Below, piece by piece: positions 60,571-64,000 of a stretch of DNA of 64,000 bases. Source of the stretch: Agelaius tricolor (taxonomy: Eukaryota; Chordata; Aves; Passeriformes; Icteridae); contig JALJCS010000002.1 in the NCBI GenBank assembly GCA_023055355.1, positions 88,561,001 to 88,625,000 of the forward strand, given 5' to 3'. The notes under the pieces were generated by a model. The model was not told where the DNA came from, did no database searches, and worked only from the letters and a program-made list of their open reading frames with translations. Position numbers and translations under genes: made by a program. How positions within the stretch are numbered: the stretch's first letter is position 1; the number at the start of each line of letters is the position of its first letter.

Positions 60571-63500
60571 CTGGGCAGTGAAGCACATGGAGATAGAGTT
60601 TATACCAGTTATGAGTTAATTTGTCAATACCAGAGAGGCTTAGGCTGAACAAGATCAAGGCTCTCATTCCAGAAAAGCTGTACCTATACACAGATATATT
60701 TACTCTGGTTGAAATAAATAATTAAAGGAGGAAAGCTGCTACATCATAACCAGACTCACTCCTAAGTAGAAATGCTGCAAGATACAGAAAGTGGAATTTC
60801 TCTTCTTGTACTGGAACAGAAAAGTTTCTCTTCTCCCTTTCCTTTTTCCTCCTCTCTGAAAATCCCATCAATTCACCAGGTAGGAGCTGTGGGGGAACAG
60901 CCAAATTCCAAGGGGTTTAGATGATGGGGAGGGAGGGAAGGAGGGAAGTAACTGCTGAAGGGACCTAGCAAAACTCATGAGCTTTCTCCCCACACCATTT
61001 CCCCGGTCTCTCATCTGCCTTGCTCTTTCCTGGTACTGAAATGCATCAGAAATAATAAAAATCTTGAATTAAAATAGACACAGTTGCACTTTCTCCAAAT
61101 CCCTGTCTGGTCACATCTCTTCCAGAATTCATAGCAGTGCCTTGAATCAATTTAGTCAATATCAGCTGGAGAATTTCAGGGTTTTTCAGGTAGAGCAAAA
61201 AGTCCATGTGTAGAAACCCTTAAATTACTATAGCACTTTTTTATTAATTTAGCTTCACTGCACTGAAAAATAGTGAAATAAATCCCTAATGCTCTGAAAA
61301 ATAAAATGAAGGCTCAGACACTCTGAAATTGTAATAGCTTAGCTGGAAGTGTGAATTTAAACCAATAGAAACCCTCTTGTAATTATTATTAGTCATCTAG
61401 AACACTGACTGATGGAGGACATTTCACTGGAAAAACCTTACTTCTTGTACATATAACATGACTTTGAACTGAATTAAATTTTTCATAATCTAGAAAATAT
61501 CAAACTGCATGAAAATTCTCCTTGTTCCATCCAAGAGAGTTTTGGCTGAGCGAGTTGCCTATGAGCAATTTCCTTTAAGAGTTTTGTCCTTTATCTTGCG
61601 GTAATCCTGTTATTGTAGCTTCAGATTAACTATTAACTTATTTCAATTTAGCTTAAAAGGAAAGAGCAGTGCCCCCATGGCAGTTTGCTTGGGTTGCACT
61701 GCTGCCCCTGTATCTGAGCACCACACAGGGCTTTTTCCACATTAAAATGGAAAATCTGTCTGCAGTGATGTGAGCACAGCAGACAGGAGCAGACACCTCT
61801 GTGGTCTAAAACCAGGTCAGTGTAACCATAACTTTGCAGAAGTTCCTGCAAGACCAGCTGTTGGAGTTCCCATCCTCCACCAAATCTGCACCCAAACAAG
61901 GTGGAGTGTGACAAATGTGACAAATCCTGGTGTGGGTGGCACCTGGAGGCACCTGGAATGTCAGGGTGGCTCCTGCAAGCAGGAGATGTGGGCCAGATGT
62001 GAGCCACTGTGACTGGGCATCCCCCCTGCAGTCACATCTCCCAGGGGTGGAGATGATCTTTGGACAAGGGGGACTTGTTTTACTGATTTTAAATGTGAAA
62101 CAGCTGGAGAAATCCACTTTAATTGCAGCAGTTTTGAAAGAAATGTTTGTAGTACAAATGAGGATAAGGACCAGGCTTACACCAAAAGATAAATCCCAGC
62201 AGGTCTACTCTGAATTTCACTAAATAAATGATGACTCTAAGGACAAATCTACTCAGTAATCTAGAGGGTGACAGATGCACAATCCTTCTTACTTTAACAA
62301 ACTGTAATAATATTCATGGCTTAATACATTAGGTACTTTTTCCAAACATCTACTTACTGCATAAACAGGAAGGAATTTCTTTTTAGTTATTATTTTTGTT
62401 GAGCACTGAAAGGTTACTGGAGAATTTCTGTTACTTTAATTTAGAAGGACGAGTTGTTTTTACCTCAAAATGTTTGTACTGTTATTTCCAGCAGGAAGAA
62501 AAGAGTGCTTGATGAGCCCAAAGTGTAATCAGGACAAAATATATACTAGGATGATATATCTTATGTCTCTCCATGCATTTGTAAAAGCCATCCATCACCA
62601 GACTGAAGGGAGAGACCGGTGGTCAGCTGGTGGCTGTAAATCTGTGCAGTTCTGTAACTCACTCTAGCCAGATGCATTTGCAGAAAGCCCAGGAGCAAAC
62701 TCTGCCCTGTGTTAAAAATTAGCAGGGTGTTGCTCATGTGTGCCTCATCAATCACACAGTCTTAAAGCAGAGGCATCCATTCCACAGATGTAAATAAATA
62801 AATGACCAGGCACTACTGGGACTGTTGTTTATGCAGACAAGCAGGAAAAGTATTGGGAATTTTTATTCTGATGAGAACAAAGCAGCAAAAGAGTCAAACT
62901 CATTTTATTTTTATCTTTAAAGGTCAATGCCTGATTCTTGTCCAAATGCTCTGAAGAAATTTTGTTCTCTGAAGGAAAATATTCAGGATCTTGATAAGAC
63001 CTGGGGATTATTTCACCTGTAAAGCAGGCACCTTCTGTAAGCCAATCACTTCATTTTTCTCTGTAATTAACAAGAGGAGCAGTTCAGCAAAGCTGACACC
63101 TCTGGCTCCTTTTCTCTGCTGGTGGTGGAGGGAACACATGCTACAAATATAGACAGCCTGCCTAACTCTCAGCTGCTCAGTGCTGCCCAGTACCTGCTTT
63201 GCTGGGTTTCAGCTACCCCAAATCTACTTTTGTGACCCCTGGGGAGCCTTTGCATAACCAGCATCTGCCTCACTGCAGCTGCAGCAGCTGGAAAGGGGCT
63301 GTAATTAGGGCACTGTCACTCTGAGTGTGCAGGAAGCAGGCAGAGGATGAAGTGCCTCTGCACTTGTGTCCTACTTAACTCTCATCTCAGACACTGGACT
63401 TCCCCTACACCCTTTCTCACTGAAAATTTAGCAGTTTGCAAAGGGAGCTTCCTCCATGTCACAGTGAGATGCTGAGTCAAGATGTCACTGAGAATCCTTT

Positions 63501-64000
63501 CTGGAAAACAGGATGTCACATGTACCACTCACTCCCTTTGGTTCTGCAAGATAACTCCATCTCTTTATGCTCCTACAAAAGTTTAAGGGACAGGAGAAGT
63601 ACTTAAAGTAACCTCTGGCAACTTGAGCCTGTTTTGAGTCTGGGCAATTTCCATCCTATGCATGGTATCATTCATGCATTTAATATTTATATCCTGCCTC
63701 TTGGACCTCCCAAGATATTCCCTCTACCAGAACTCAAAGGGAGAAGCTGCTAAAATGAAACTGCTTTTTTCAAGTTCTCCAGAATCTCACTGGGGAAATA
63801 TAGGACAAGGTAGGTTCCTGACTTTGTTGTGTTCACATGGGGAAAAGGAGTGAGGAGGGGTGAGGAGGACACAAATATTGAACACCTCTGTTCATCTCAG
63901 AGGGCCTTACTGCTGCTCCCTTATTTGCCAGACAAGTTTTACTTCTGCACTCTTGCCTTTACACGTTGCAAAATTTAGTCTCTGATGCAGTTAGATTCAA
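60571..64000. other. Unique non-coding DNA to the window end
   Basis: No gene or transposon is recognised. A G-quadruplex-type motif lies at 60926-60945 and an (AAAT)n run near 62791-62803. Frames reach 119 codons (61648-62007, minus) without a domain I recognise. The window edge cuts through the same type of sequence. Confidence 0.5.

Noticed and set aside
1..64000. tRNA, rRNA or CRISPR-like arrays
   Set aside because: No tRNA B-box (gttcgaatc-type) in a cloverleaf context, no rRNA-like sequence, and no regularly spaced identical repeats with unique spacers were seen. The organism is an animal.

Overview
The window looks like non-coding DNA from a bird, most likely a passerine (songbird). 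It carries five separate CR1 LINE insertions, four with recognisable 3' ends (three ending in the avian 'ttctatgattcta'-type tail). It also carries solo LTRs and LTR fragments resembling endogenous retrovirus families that I recall as common in songbird genomes. Base composition is even, CpG is scarce, and there is no operon structure or compact coding. Assignment to Aves is strong. Assignment to Passeriformes rests on remembered LTR sequence and is an inference.

I found no protein-coding exon, RNA gene or promoter of a host gene that I could support. Open frames of 60-184 codons are scattered on both strands, but they fall in simple repeats, in antisense LTR/CR1 DNA or in unique DNA with no recognisable domain. 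The window is therefore read as intergenic sequence, or the interior of a very long intron.

Layout: 1-9.86 kb is unique DNA holding an antisense 1.1-kb CR1 (3.96-5.09 kb) and a CR1 split by a retroviral LTR (6.42-7.52 kb). A 280-bp polypyrimidine microsatellite lies at 9.86-10.14 kb. From 10.1 to 21.7 kb the DNA is unique. From 21.7 to 25.1 kb there is a solo LTR with target-site duplication, a pair of near-identical 53-bp direct repeats, a CR1 and a second, unrelated LTR. From 25.1 to 44.8 kb the DNA is mostly unique, interrupted by one LTR at 35.5-36.0 kb. A CR1 tail and an antisense LTR lie at 44.8-45.4 kb. A 235-bp AT-rich imperfect palindrome is at 46.85-47.09 kb. A dense retroelement cluster occupies 50.35-52.50 kb: a 5' LTR with a lysine-tRNA-type primer binding site, an unassigned remnant, and another LTR split by a CR1. 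From 52.5 to 64 kb the DNA is unique apart from short microsatellites.

The elements give a partial relative history. At 6.4-7.5 kb the LTR is younger than the CR1 it interrupts. At 51.4-52.5 kb the CR1 is younger than the LTR. I saw no previously undescribed gene system. The points most worth a second look are the AT-rich palindrome, the triplex-capable pyrimidine tract, the orphan 5' LTR with its primer binding site, the 53-bp direct repeats, and a few stretches that read like conserved non-coding elements.
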